Assembly: GCA_023388555.1 (NCBI GenBank)
Contig: JAEWGA010000011.1
Span: 1-27,180 of the forward strand
Direction: 5' to 3'
Length of the DNA: 27,180 nucleotides
Origin: Bacteroidota bacterium
Lineage (GTDB): Bacteria > Bacteroidota > Bacteroidia > Bacteroidales > Porphyromonadaceae
The notes under the pieces: model-generated
Databases searched by the model: none
What the model was told of the DNA's origin: nothing
Seen by the model: the letters and a program-made list of their open reading frames with translations, nothing else
Part shown: positions 7,310 through 15,812 of the stretch, piece by piece
Position numbering within the stretch: the stretch's first letter is position 1
Layout: every line of letters starts with the position of its first letter
Made by a program: the position numbers and the translations under genes

Positions 7310-8248
7310 ATGAAGAATACTACATTATCAAAGATAAGAATATTTGCGGCATTATTGTTGCCGTTACTGTTAGGTAGCTGTCTTCAGCAACCCTCGAACC
7401 GCCCGTCCCCCCCTACGACCATAGACACTATTCCGGCACCAAGCTCCTTAGTGGTGAATAATTTGGTGGTGGGTAAAATAAATATGAGTGTAGGCGAGGC
7501 TTTAGAGCAGAATTTGGATGTTTACGACACGAAGCAGCGGATATCCAAGGAGTTTTTTGTTGGGTTGCTGCCTGGGGTTGGATTACTCTCGACCGGGCGC
7601 AGTTACCTGTTTAAAGAATTGGACTCTACCGTTGTAACCAAGCAGTATGGGCAGGATGAAAAGCTGAGTGTCCCAGAGTATGCTATTAAGATTGCAAAAG
7701 GTAAAGAGCCGAATACTTACCTGGTTACCTCCGCTTTGGCGCCAGAAGCTTTGAAGCCAACGTTCCAAATACCTTCGTACAAGCTGGTGGCAAAAGGTGG
7801 CAGTATGCTTCCAATTGCTTTGCAGGCCGAGGACGAAACCGTTTCTTACCAATGGGGAACGGATAATGAACTGTTGGAGCTGACGTTTACCGATAAGAGT
7901 AATAATAGTACCAAGTGGAAGTTCTCCTACGATAAAAAATGGAAGAACCCTGGGGTTTTTAGTTACATTTTGGGAGTGTATGGCATTCCGCATAACAGCC
8001 TGCCATGTGTTCACCAACGGTTGTATGGCCCTATTGGTAACCAGAAATATTTGCCTAATGCCATGACTATAGTAGGCACAAAAGAGAATAAAACGGTTAC
8101 TGTTACCCTACGATATATTTGGTTAAAGGGCAATGGGCTTATTGTGCTATGGTTGGATAAAGACAACCCCAATAACCTTATTCAACAGTATACAGTGGCG
8201 TTTAATATACCAGCCGAGAAGGTAGAGCTTTTTGGTGAGGGGAGTTAA
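7310..8248 (+). CDS. Lipoprotein of unknown function
   Basis: 312 residues from the ATG at 7310, which is preceded by AAAAGGATT, a fair ribosome site; an upstream in-frame GTG at 7274 would place the signal peptide unusually deep and overlap the promoter. The N-terminus MKNTTLSKIRIFAALLLPLL has a lipobox LLGSC with Cys24 as the likely lipidation site. A Pro/Thr/Ser-rich linker follows (about 29-50), then a soluble domain with no transmembrane segment, rich in beta-type alternation, e.g. TVTVTLRYIWLKGNGLIVLW near the end. A Gly-rich hydrophobic patch EFFVGLLPGVGLLSTG lies near 85-100. I do not recognise the family. The gene is convergent with the YigZ gene and their stop codons overlap, with no terminator between. 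Confidence 0.75.
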   Translation: MKNTTLSKIRIFAALLLPLLLGSCLQQPSNRPSPPTTIDTIPAPSSLVVNNLVVGKINMSVGEALEQNLDVYDTKQRISKEFFVGLLPGVGLLSTGRSYLFKELDSTVVTKQYGQDEKLSVPEYAIKIAKGKEPNTYLVTSALAPEALKPTFQIPSYKLVAKGGSMLPIALQAEDETVSYQWGTDNELLELTFTDKSNNSTKWKFSYDKKWKNPGVFSYILGVYGIPHNSLPCVHQRLYGPIGNQKYLPNAMTIVGTKENKTVTVTLRYIWLKGNGLIVLWLDKDNPNNLIQQYTVAFNIPAEKVELFGEGS

Positions 8249-8865
8249 TGTGCTTCGGTGCGTTTAATTTCCAACTGGTATAATTTTTTAGCACGGTGCT
8301 CGAAAAGGCTTGTTAGCCTTTCGGGCACCTTTATTTTGTAGTGGTAGCCTTTAACGGTGGCGTCGGTAGCACCAATTTCCGCCTCTGCTTCTTTTAAGAG
8401 CATCATCACTGGATTAATGAGGGTGAAGGGGAAAGTTAAAAGGTATGTTCGGAATAACTCTATTTCTACTATGGAGGCTTGGTCCAGAGCATTGGATATG
8501 GCTGTGCGGTAAGCTACAATAAGCCCACCTGTGCCTAACTTAACACCACCAAAGTAACGGACTACAATAGCAACAACTTGCGTTAGTTCCCTGCTAAGGA
8601 GCTGCCCTAAAATAGGTTTCCCGGCAGTGGAGGAGGGCTCCCCGTCATCGTTATATTTTTCCAATACTTCCCCATGTGTTCCTACCCTATAAGCCCAGCA
8701 CACATGCCGAGCATCGTGATACTCTTTGCGGTAATGGGCTATATGTTGCAGCGCTTCATCTTCATTACGCACTGGGTGTACGAAGGCGTAGAATTTGCTG
8801 CGTTTGTCGGTGTACAGGGCTTGCCCACCGCTTGGCGTAATGGTTTTATAGCTGGCAGAGGACAT
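8245..8865 (-). CDS. YigZ/IMPACT-family protein
   Basis: 206 residues, the usual length of bacterial YigZ (UPF0029 plus a C-terminal DUF1949 domain). The IMPACT N-terminal domain shows DKRSKFYAFVHPV, HDARHVCWAYRVG, DDGEPSSTAGKPIL and RYFGGVKLGTGGLIVAYRTA, all family hallmarks. The C-terminal part (about 137-206) has the ferredoxin-like DUF1949 pattern. The eukaryotic relative IMPACT regulates GCN2; the bacterial role is not settled, though ribosome or RNA binding has been proposed. It is the last gene of the amidase-HAD-yigZ run: its ATG is three bases after the HAD stop. Its own stop codon shares bases with that of the convergent lipoprotein. Confidence 0.9.
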   Translation of the reverse strand: MSSASYKTITPSGGQALYTDKRSKFYAFVHPVRNEDEALQHIAHYRKEYHDARHVCWAYRVGTHGEVLEKYNDDGEPSSTAGKPILGQLLSRELTQVVAIVVRYFGGVKLGTGGLIVAYRTAISNALDQASIVEIELFRTYLLTFPFTLINPVMMLLKEAEAEIGATDATVKGYHYKIKVPERLTSLFEHRAKKLYQLEIKRTEAH

Positions 8866-8868
8866 ATT

Positions 8869-9504
8869 TTATTGGGTTAATCCTAAGCGTTGGCGGATGC
8901 TTTGGCGCCAGTCTTCGCCACTTTTTGCCAGATAGGTTTGAAATCCGAGCTGTGCAGCTACGTCGATATTAGCTTTAGCATCGTCCACAAACAAGGTTTC
9001 GGAAGGTAGTATATGTGCGTCGGCAATAACTTTTTCAAATATCAAGGGGTCTGGTTTACATACACCTAATTCAAAAGAAAGGTATACTTTATTGAAGTAG
9101 GAGCTTACTGCTCTTCCGTTTTTCAGGTATTTTCCAGAGTTAACCCAAGGGAATATAAAGCCATTGGTATTGCTTAGCAACATAACACGTATGTTGGAGG
9201 GGATTTCTTCCTCTATAAAGTCGAACTTATAGTCCTCGCAATCCCAAATAAACTGGTATAGTGCTTGCTCTACATCTTGGTGTGTTAGGTTTAGCTGGTA
9301 TTTTTTGTTTATACGGTTTAGGAACTCTTGTGGAGAAATTTGACCTTTTTCCAGCTCCAAAAACAATCCGGTTTGTAGGTAGGGGTCCAATAGTTTGTTT
9401 GCATCATGAATACCTAATTGCTCGAAGGCACGAACGGCGTCGTCGCGAGTGATACGCATAAAAATGCCACCAAAGTCGAATAATAGGTTTTTAATTGTTG
9501 TCAT
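8869..9504 (-). CDS. HAD-superfamily hydrolase (YihX-like phosphatase)
   Basis: 211 residues. HAD motifs in order: FDFGGIF with nucleophile Asp10; LLSNTNG with Ser111; LGVCKPDP with Lys150; LFVDDAKANI with Asp174/Asp175. A helical cap lies at about 20-95. The second Asp of the usual DxD is Gly12 here. E. coli YihX, a sugar-phosphate phosphatase, also has DLG at this place and shares the SNTN and YLS-ELG-KP stretches, so a small-molecule phosphatase is the best guess; the substrate is unknown. The start overlaps the end of the amidase gene by 14 bp and the stop lies three bases before yigZ, so translation is probably coupled within one transcript. Confidence 0.85.
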   Translation of the reverse strand: MTTIKNLLFDFGGIFMRITRDDAVRAFEQLGIHDANKLLDPYLQTGLFLELEKGQISPQEFLNRINKKYQLNLTHQDVEQALYQFIWDCEDYKFDFIEEEIPSNIRVMLLSNTNGFIFPWVNSGKYLKNGRAVSSYFNKVYLSFELGVCKPDPLIFEKVIADAHILPSETLFVDDAKANIDVAAQLGFQTYLAKSGEDWRQSIRQRLGLTQ

Positions 9505-12500
9505 AACTGTTTTTTTGGGGGGAGGTAAGTATACTTTGGAGTAACTGGACTCTGTTTTTTAAGGGGATAATTTCCAGGGGGAGGGTTAGTGTAGCTACAT
9601 GGTATTGGGGGCCTTTGTATATTACTGCTGCTGGCCACGCTCCGCCTTTAAAGTACAAGGGCGTACTTGTTCCGTTAGAGGTACTTGGCACTATGGCATC
9701 GGGGTTGTTAAGGTGGTATATTGGGGGATTGGGGCGGGTATTAAAAAGTCTGGGCGGGAGTTTGGGGTTTTCTGGAATTGCTACCCCTGTGGTGGGGACA
9801 GATGGTTGCGCAAGGGCAATTTTTAGTACATCGTGCGCAAAAGCTTTATTTAGTTTGCCTTGTGTGGTTAAGGTATCCAAACATAAGTCGGACGCCACAT
9901 AGGCGCCAGATATAATAGCCGATTTCCCTTTCAGCAGAAAGGTCTCCAATGCAAATTGGAGGTCTGGCGATAATACGTTAAACCTGGTGTTCTCCTTGTT
10001 AGGTCCTAATTGGTAGGTGCGTTGTTTCCCTAAAATAACATTGGTGATGTCGTAGGTTTTAAGGTTATCGGGGTTTTGTGCCACTGCAGAATGGCTGGCA
10101 GAGGTGAAAGCATAGCCTAATTCCATAAAAGCAGCTCCGTGTTGCCCGGTAAAGTCGAAGGTATTGCCACGTATAATGGCTGTTTCTTGGGTTGGGGTAG
10201 GTAGTGCCGAGTGGTCCGAGTCGGTTTCGCCACGTGTTGGGGCGTGTGTTGCAAAGCAATAGGCTTGGTCCTGCAAGTAAGGAACGCCCATGCCATCTTG
10301 CCGGAAGCCCAAAACGCTGCCATCGGCACTGCTGTAGGTTTCGGGAGCACTTACTTTGTCGAATCCGTTAATAACCATCACCCTTCCTTGGGGGGTGTTG
10401 GGAACACCTGCCGCAATAACCTCGGAGGGGAAACTGCGCCCACCTGCGTTAAAAGCTTCTACCTTAAAGCGGTATACCACTCCTGGCTTTAGGTCCACGT
10501 ACACTTGTTGGTCGAATACGGGAACACCTCTGTCGAAAGGAGCATCGGGGGTACCAACAGCGGTGTATAAGATAAAGCCGTTGGGCGATGCTGTTGGCTC
10601 AAGGGAGTCGGTTTGAGCTTTCCACTGGAGGCGTAACCGTTTGTTGTTTTCTGCGAGGTGTGCCTCCATATCCTTTACGGGAAGAGGCTGTACAACATAA
10701 GGGGTTTGGTATTCGTGCGAAAGGTACCGTAGTATACCTTTGTAAATAGCTCTGGAAACAGTAAACCGAACGGTGGGGTCCAACCCGTACCTCATGTCGG
10801 CTAAGTTTTGGTGCGAAAGGAATTCCAGTAATAAGGCAGGGACATAGCCTAATGTAGCCTCGGAGTATGGTTTATCCCACAATGCTCTTCGTTTCCATTC
10901 GGGGGCTAATACTCTTAAGTCGCGTACCAGGTAGGACTGTACAATGTCGGAGAGCTCTCGGGATAAAACCTTAGGTGCTCCGCTGGGATATTTAGTGCGT
11001 CCTTCCCAGTTTGTGCAATAAATGGCAAGAGTTCCCACAATGTCGTTACCAGGCCTGGTGCCAGCATCGGAATGCAAAGCCAAGGATAGGTCGATAGGTA
11101 TTTTTAGCCCAGCGCTGTTTGGTACTGCAGCTGTTCCCCCACAAAGGTAGTTTACCCATAAGGGGCGGCTCCTGTAGTCGTCTTTATAATCGTCTTTGCC
11201 TTTGGTAGGGCTGTAAACGGAGTCGGGGACACCAGCCCATTGCAGCCAATAACGTGCGGCTTCGGCGTACCGTGGGTAGCCAGAGCTATGAGGTGCTGGG
11301 GCTGGTAGTGTGACTTTTTTACGCTTTCGTCGTACTTGTTTAGGCGGTGCCTGACGCATTACATTGCCTATACCTCCGCCAATTTTTACTGCATCGGCCG
11401 ATACTATACTTCCTGCCTTGGCCGACTCGTTGGTGAGCCTAACCCCTTGCTCTTTTGTTGCGTTGGCCAAAAAAGTATAGGTGCCTAAGTATATCCAGGT
11501 ACCGCCGCCCATTTGCTGGTTCACTTCAAATGTTTCGCTTCCGCCAGCATGCTCTATAATATAGTGGGCATCTGTAGCACTGTTGGGGTCGGACTGGTAG
11601 CTTACATACACTGCATATTCTCCTGTTTCCTTAATGTTTGGTGTCCAGACGGCGCTGGTAGTAGCTTTCCCACGTGTTGTTTTACAACGCAGAGATGTAC
11701 CTTGCCGAAACGGATTTTCGTGTTTGGATAGTTTAGCGGTATACCCAAAGCCTACCGAAACTTTTTCCCACGCTTGTTTGCCTTTACCAGTTAAAGAGAA
11801 CTTGCCGTGGTCGTTTTTTTGTGGGGTATTGTCTACTAAATATTCGTGTGCCGAGAGGTCCCGCTCCCGGGGGAGTAGTACAATAGCTCCACTGCGTTCC
11901 AACATAGGTACTATATAGGGGATGATATAGGAGGCGGTAAATAGGTCCTCTACAGTTTGGTTTAGCTTAGAGCGTTGCCAAATCCACTTGTTTTGCTTTT
12001 GCGAGAAGTACAATCCATGGCTTTGCCACAAAGCCAAGTGGCGCCCTAACAAGCCATGTACAGGAGTTGTAACCGCATTGGTGTGCCTTACTAAGGGAGG
12101 CGTGTTTTTAGGGTAAACATTAGCCCAGCTGCTACGTGCGTATTTGCCGCCAAAAGCTTGTGGAATTAACCGCTCGGCAGGGTGTTCTTTCGTATAGAGT
12201 GAAACAACATCTACAGGGTAGCCTTCTTGCACAAAAGCGTTACGTATATAGGCGGTTACGGAGTCCAGGAAAAGCTGGCGGTAAGGGTAGTCCGTGGCAG
12301 CATCGTTAAGGTGTAAGTACAAATGGCGGCCCGATAGTTGTACCTGCTTGACAAGTACTTTACCAGCCGAAAGCCCTTTAGGTTTATACCGTTCAAAAGC
12401 AGTAGAAACCACCTCCATAATGGAGTCCGTAGCACGTAGCTCTTGTGCTGTAACGCCAAATGGTGCCCAAACGATACAAAGCAGTAAGGCAATAATATAT

Positions 12501-12532
12501 TTTTGTTGTTTATGAAGGGAATTTATCGTCAT
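9491..12532 (-). CDS. Secreted N-acetylmuramoyl-L-alanine amidase-like protein with golvesin-type insert and Fn3 domain
   Basis: 1013 residues with a signal peptide (MTINSLHKQQKYIIALLLCI... ending near VTAQ at 27-30). The family is often labelled xanthan lyase or golvesin-domain protein in Bacteroidales. An Amidase_3-like zinc fold appears split. The first half has WQSHG (His172) and TVEDL (Glu195); the second has DLSLALHSDAGT (His487) and PALLLEFLSHQN (Glu570), the four residues expected for zinc binding and catalysis. Between them, about 255-390, lies a golvesin/Xly-type beta domain (TGEYAVYVSYQSD, GGGTWIYLGTYTF, SADAVKIGGG) followed by a basic linker KQVRRKRKKV. A fibronectin type III-like segment (about 640-735) and a C-terminal Rossmann-like region starting GRVMVINGFDKV follow. 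It probably cuts peptidoglycan in the periplasm or at the surface. It starts 35 bp after coaA. Confidence 0.8.
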   Translation of the reverse strand: MTINSLHKQQKYIIALLLCIVWAPFGVTAQELRATDSIMEVVSTAFERYKPKGLSAGKVLVKQVQLSGRHLYLHLNDAATDYPYRQLFLDSVTAYIRNAFVQEGYPVDVVSLYTKEHPAERLIPQAFGGKYARSSWANVYPKNTPPLVRHTNAVTTPVHGLLGRHLALWQSHGLYFSQKQNKWIWQRSKLNQTVEDLFTASYIIPYIVPMLERSGAIVLLPRERDLSAHEYLVDNTPQKNDHGKFSLTGKGKQAWEKVSVGFGYTAKLSKHENPFRQGTSLRCKTTRGKATTSAVWTPNIKETGEYAVYVSYQSDPNSATDAHYIIEHAGGSETFEVNQQMGGGTWIYLGTYTFLANATKEQGVRLTNESAKAGSIVSADAVKIGGGIGNVMRQAPPKQVRRKRKKVTLPAPAPHSSGYPRYAEAARYWLQWAGVPDSVYSPTKGKDDYKDDYRSRPLWVNYLCGGTAAVPNSAGLKIPIDLSLALHSDAGTRPGNDIVGTLAIYCTNWEGRTKYPSGAPKVLSRELSDIVQSYLVRDLRVLAPEWKRRALWDKPYSEATLGYVPALLLEFLSHQNLADMRYGLDPTVRFTVSRAIYKGILRYLSHEYQTPYVVQPLPVKDMEAHLAENNKRLRLQWKAQTDSLEPTASPNGFILYTAVGTPDAPFDRGVPVFDQQVYVDLKPGVVYRFKVEAFNAGGRSFPSEVIAAGVPNTPQGRVMVINGFDKVSAPETYSSADGSVLGFRQDGMGVPYLQDQAYCFATHAPTRGETDSDHSALPTPTQETAIIRGNTFDFTGQHGAAFMELGYAFTSASHSAVAQNPDNLKTYDITNVILGKQRTYQLGPNKENTRFNVLSPDLQFALETFLLKGKSAIISGAYVASDLCLDTLTTQGKLNKAFAHDVLKIALAQPSVPTTGVAIPENPKLPPRLFNTRPNPPIYHLNNPDAIVPSTSNGTSTPLYFKGGAWPAAVIYKGPQYHVATLTLPLEIIPLKNRVQLLQSILTSPQKNSYDNN

Positions 12533-12567
12533 TGGAAAACTCTTTATAGCTCCTGTTCCAAAGGGTA

Positions 12568-13539
12568 TTATACTTTTCTTAACCGCACTCCCCGTACTGC
12601 ATGCTGAGGGCCTTTTTCCAGAATAAGGTCGGACCTAAACCGGGTAGGTAAAATGTTTTGTTCCAGGTTAGGTAGGTTTATTTGTTCCCAAATTTGGGTG
12701 GCCATTTCTATGCTTTCCTTTTGGCTCAGGGTACTGTAACGGTAAAAGAAAGAGTCGGGGTTTTGAAATGCAGATGCTTGTAGTTTAAGAAAACGGTCGA
12801 TATACCATTGTTTTAGGTCGGCAATAGTTGCATCTACATAAATAGAGAAGTCAAAAAAGTCGGAAACAAAAACTCGTCTTTTAGGTTTTGAAGGCGAGGT
12901 GTTTACTTGAAGCACATTAATGCCTTCTATAATTAGGACGTCTGGGCTGTGTATGGTTTGGAATTGGTTTGGCAGTACGTCATAGAACAAGTGTGAGTAT
13001 AAAGGCGACTTCAACTCTTTCTTTCCCGATTTTACGGAAGATAAGAAGTTGAGCAGCCGCACTGCGTCATAGCTTTCGGGAAACCCTTTTTTGTCCAGAA
13101 TCCCCATTTCTTCTAATTGTGCATTGGGGTATAAGTACCCATCGGTAGTAACAAGGTCTACCCGTGGGGTTGCCTCGTTCATGGATAAAAGTTTTTGTAG
13201 CACCCTTGCGGTAGTGCTTTTGCCTACAGCCACACTTCCTGCAATACCCACAACGAAAGGGATATGAATGCTTTCCCTATGAAAAAACTCGGCATATTCC
13301 TGGTGCAGCCTATGCCTATGCATAATATGTATTTGCAATAAACGGCACAGGGGGAGGTATACTTCTATAATCTCCTCCTGTGTTAAAGGCTCGTTTAGTC
13401 CTTTAAGTTTATCCAGGTTAATCTCCGAGAAAGGGAAGTTTGGGTGCGACTCTAACCTGCTCCACTCCTTCCTGTTAAAGCTTTGAAAGGGGGAAAAGCT
13501 AAGGCCGTTTTTGGAGGGGTCCGAAATTTGGTGTGTCAT
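12568..13539 (-). CDS. coaA: Type I pantothenate kinase
   Basis: 323 residues, close to E. coli CoaA. It phosphorylates pantothenate with ATP, the first and usually feedback-controlled step of CoA synthesis. The P-loop is GIAGSVAVGKSTTARVL (98-114), followed by DLVTTDGYLYPNAQLEEMG, KGFPESYD and PDVLIIEGINVLQ; the first part FSPFQSFNRKEW matches the family's N-terminal PYxxFxRxxW. The GSVAVGKST form is the one seen in prokaryotic PanK-I (P-loop kinase). Its ATG overlaps the stop of the upstream small membrane protein as ATGA, so the two are translationally linked. Many Bacteroidota instead use the unrelated type III enzyme (CoaX); this window does not show whether one is also present. Confidence 0.93.
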   Translation of the reverse strand: MTHQISDPSKNGLSFSPFQSFNRKEWSRLESHPNFPFSEINLDKLKGLNEPLTQEEIIEVYLPLCRLLQIHIMHRHRLHQEYAEFFHRESIHIPFVVGIAGSVAVGKSTTARVLQKLLSMNEATPRVDLVTTDGYLYPNAQLEEMGILDKKGFPESYDAVRLLNFLSSVKSGKKELKSPLYSHLFYDVLPNQFQTIHSPDVLIIEGINVLQVNTSPSKPKRRVFVSDFFDFSIYVDATIADLKQWYIDRFLKLQASAFQNPDSFFYRYSTLSQKESIEMATQIWEQINLPNLEQNILPTRFRSDLILEKGPQHAVRGVRLRKV

Positions 13540-13892
13540 GGTTGCTTACTCTGCTTGTCCCAGGGGTCATATTTTTGTTGTTCTTTTACTTGGATAATAA
13601 CCTCTCTGCGGGCTGCCAAATAAAACAAAACCGTACCCATTAAGTATATGGGAATCCAGGTAACTTGCCCAAAAGGCAGTAAATATAAGGGATTGGTTAG
13701 GACTCCTAAGGCGGCCATTAAAAGCATTAGCAAAGAAATCCTATGTGTATTCCTAAAACGTTCTGCTACGTAGTAAAAAGCACCACCGCATAGTAATATG
13801 TGTAGTATACGCACAGCTGTTCCAGGGTGCTCCAAAAGCATTCCTACAATGCAAAGTAAGGATAGGAGGGCGTAGAAGGACTTATTTCCCAT
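13536..13892 (-). CDS. Small membrane protein with about four transmembrane helices
   Basis: 118 residues from the ATG at 13892 (MGNKSFYALLSLLCIVGM); a longer frame to 13928 adds 12 residues that overlap more of meaB and would spoil the first helix. Hydrophobic segments are near 6-22, 26-42, 50-65 and 74-92, then a charged C-terminal tail VKEQQKYDPWDKQSK in the cytoplasm or periplasm. It vaguely resembles the small DUF6804-type membrane proteins, but I am not certain of any family. The start overlaps the end of meaB by 11 bp and the stop overlaps the coaA start by 4 bp. Sandwiched between two CoA-related genes it is clearly expressed with them, but its function cannot be read from the sequence. 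Confidence 0.75.
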   Translation of the reverse strand: MGNKSFYALLSLLCIVGMLLEHPGTAVRILHILLCGGAFYYVAERFRNTHRISLLMLLMAALGVLTNPLYLLPFGQVTWIPIYLMGTVLFYLAARREVIIQVKEQQKYDPWDKQSKQP

Positions 13893-15000
13893 TTTTTTTC
13901 TGTTGTAGGTGGGGAAGAATATCGCCAAAATAGGTGTTAAGAAGTCGGCTCGAAGCTACAAACGAGCTTACCCTATCGTGCAGGATGTCGTCCTCTACTT
14001 GGGGAAGCATATCTTGTATTTCGGGGTTTTGGTAGAAGGATTGCCTTAGGGCTTCATCAATTGTTTCGTACATCCAGTATTTGGCTTGTTGGTTGCGTTT
14101 GTGCGTAAAGTAGCCTTTCTCTTTGGCAAACTGTTCGTACTCTTTAATCATATCCCAAACTTCCTGAATGCCCAAAGCGTAATAACCGGAGTAGGTTAGT
14201 ACTTTGGGTACCCAGCCACTCTCGGTGGGGGGGAATAGGTGCAACGCATTTCTAAAGTGCGATGCTGCCATTTTTGCTTTTTCTATGTTATCACCATCGG
14301 CCTTGTTAATAACAATGCCATCGGCCATTTCCATAATGCCTCGTTTTATACCTTGCAGTTCATCGCCTGTTCCTGCAAGTTGTATTAGCAGGAAGAAGTC
14401 CACCATGGAGTGTACTGCTGTTTCGGACTGGCCAACGCCTACTGTTTCTACAAAAATGGTGTCGAAGCCAGCTGCCTCGCATAGCACTATTGTTTCTCGT
14501 GTTTTACGGGCAACGCCTCCTAACGAGCCTGCCGAGGGTGAAGGGCGTATAAAAGCGTTGGGTTCACGCGACAACTTCTCCATTCTTGTTTTGTCTCCTA
14601 AAATGCTTCCTTTCGAACGCTCCGAGCTGGGGTCTATGGCCAACACTGCCAATTTGTGCCCTTGTTCCAAGATATGTAAGCCAAATGCGTCTATGGATGT
14701 GCTTTTCCCGGCACCTGGCACCCCCGTAAATCCTACCCGGAGCGACCTCCCAGCATAGGGTAGGCACTTAGCAATAACCTCTTGCGCTATGGCTTGGTGG
14801 GCTTCCAGGTTGCTTTCTATTAATGTGACGGCACGTGATAGCATGGACCTATCTCCTTGCAAAATGGCATCTACATAGTCGTCGGCACTAAATTGTTTAC
14901 GTGCCTGAGGACGCAGGTAGGGGTTGATAATAGGAACTTCGTTAACCCCACTGTTAACTTTTAATCCCTTGTATGAGGCATCGTTTTCTGGGTGTTTCAT
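13882..15000 (-). CDS. meaB: MeaB/ArgK-type GTPase, chaperone of methylmalonyl-CoA mutase
   Basis: 372 residues. G3E-type P-loop GTPase that guards and reloads the adenosylcobalamin cofactor of methylmalonyl-CoA mutase. Visible motifs: GFTGVPGAGKST (90-101, Walker A), AIDPSSERSKGSILGDKTRM (121-140, the MeaB signature), ETVGVGQSE (185-193, switch/Walker B region) and INKADGDN (231-238, the NKxD-type base-recognition motif). The C-terminal helical arm used for dimerisation follows. An N-terminal ~45 residue extension precedes the domain. It is the first gene of an overlapping run with the membrane protein and coaA. The mutase genes (mutA/mutB) are not in the window, but a cobalamin uptake operon is, about 10 kb upstream on the same strand. 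Confidence 0.93.
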   Translation of the reverse strand: MKHPENDASYKGLKVNSGVNEVPIINPYLRPQARKQFSADDYVDAILQGDRSMLSRAVTLIESNLEAHQAIAQEVIAKCLPYAGRSLRVGFTGVPGAGKSTSIDAFGLHILEQGHKLAVLAIDPSSERSKGSILGDKTRMEKLSREPNAFIRPSPSAGSLGGVARKTRETIVLCEAAGFDTIFVETVGVGQSETAVHSMVDFFLLIQLAGTGDELQGIKRGIMEMADGIVINKADGDNIEKAKMAASHFRNALHLFPPTESGWVPKVLTYSGYYALGIQEVWDMIKEYEQFAKEKGYFTHKRNQQAKYWMYETIDEALRQSFYQNPEIQDMLPQVEDDILHDRVSSFVASSRLLNTYFGDILPHLQQKKNGK

Positions 15001-15056
15001 TATGTACGCTCTTTGTTTTGGTATAACCTTGTTTGTTTGGGCCGGAAGCTATGCTA

Positions 15057-15064
15057 CAAACTTA
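15057..15064 (-). promoter_or_regulatory. -7 box candidate for the meaB-coaA cluster
   Basis: On the minus strand TAAGTTTG matches TAnnTTTG, 57 nt before the meaB ATG, in the 101-bp gap after mgtC. No good -33 element is visible at the standard spacing. Confidence 0.35.
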
Positions 15065-15101
15065 CAAACTTTTTCCTCCGTTTCCTTCATTTCTTAGGAG
15101 G

Positions 15102-15812
15102 CTACATGCCTACACGAACTATTCGTACCCCTTGTAATTGTGCTATTCGTTGGCTTAGGGTATGCAAATCCGTTTCGTCCGTTACTTTGGCGTGAAGAAT
15201 TACTAAGCTACGCTCTTGCTCAAAGTCTGTTTCAAAGGTGTAGTAAACAACTCGCAGCCCGCTTTTTTCGCTAATAGTTTTAAGACCGTCCAGCTCGGGG
15301 TTGGTATGGTTGAAGGTGACAGATATATCCAAGTCCTCCATATCTAAATGGTATTTAGACTTTACCACCTGTAACCCATCAACAACAAAAACGAATAATA
15401 GCGTCATAATTAAGGAGGTGATATAAAGCCCGCAACCAATAGCTATTCCTAATGTTGCAGTAGCCCAAATAAGGGCTGCTGTTGTTAGCCCTTGCACACT
15501 TCCTCCGCGGCCTCTTAGGATGGCTCCTGCACCTAAAAAACCAACACCACTTACTATTTGGGCTGCTATCCGGGTCGAGTCTCCTCCTCCCATTAGTTGC
15601 GGAACGTAAATGGAGCATAAGGTGGCTAAGGTGGAGCCCATCATTAGTAACGAAAAGGTCCTGAGCCCGGCGCTTCTAAACTTCACTTGGCGCATGTATC
15701 CAATGCTGGAACCTAATAGCAGACTATAAATTATACGTATTATAAAGTCTTGTAACTGAATACCTTCGTGGTATAGAAAAGGGCAGTAATCGTATAGTAA
15801 CTGAATCTTCAT
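15102..15812 (-). CDS. MgtC/SapB-family membrane protein
   Basis: 236 residues. The N-terminal two-thirds holds about five membrane segments with the family signature: LGSSIGYMRQ (usual GxxIGxER), SAGLRTFSLLMMGSTLATL, RIAAQIVSGVGFLGAGAIL and VQGLTTAALIWATATLGIAIG. The C-terminal part (about 150-236) is a soluble ACT-like domain. In Salmonella MgtC modulates F1Fo ATPase and is needed for growth in low Mg and in macrophages; chromosomal homologues in other phyla have varied or unknown roles. The canonical Glu of the GxxER motif reads GYMRQ here, a small departure. It is followed by meaB after 101 bp. Confidence 0.88.
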   Translation of the reverse strand: MKIQLLYDYCPFLYHEGIQLQDFIIRIIYSLLLGSSIGYMRQVKFRSAGLRTFSLLMMGSTLATLCSIYVPQLMGGGDSTRIAAQIVSGVGFLGAGAILRGRGGSVQGLTTAALIWATATLGIAIGCGLYITSLIMTLLFVFVVDGLQVVKSKYHLDMEDLDISVTFNHTNPELDGLKTISEKSGLRVVYYTFETDFEQERSLVILHAKVTDETDLHTLSQRIAQLQGVRIVRVGM

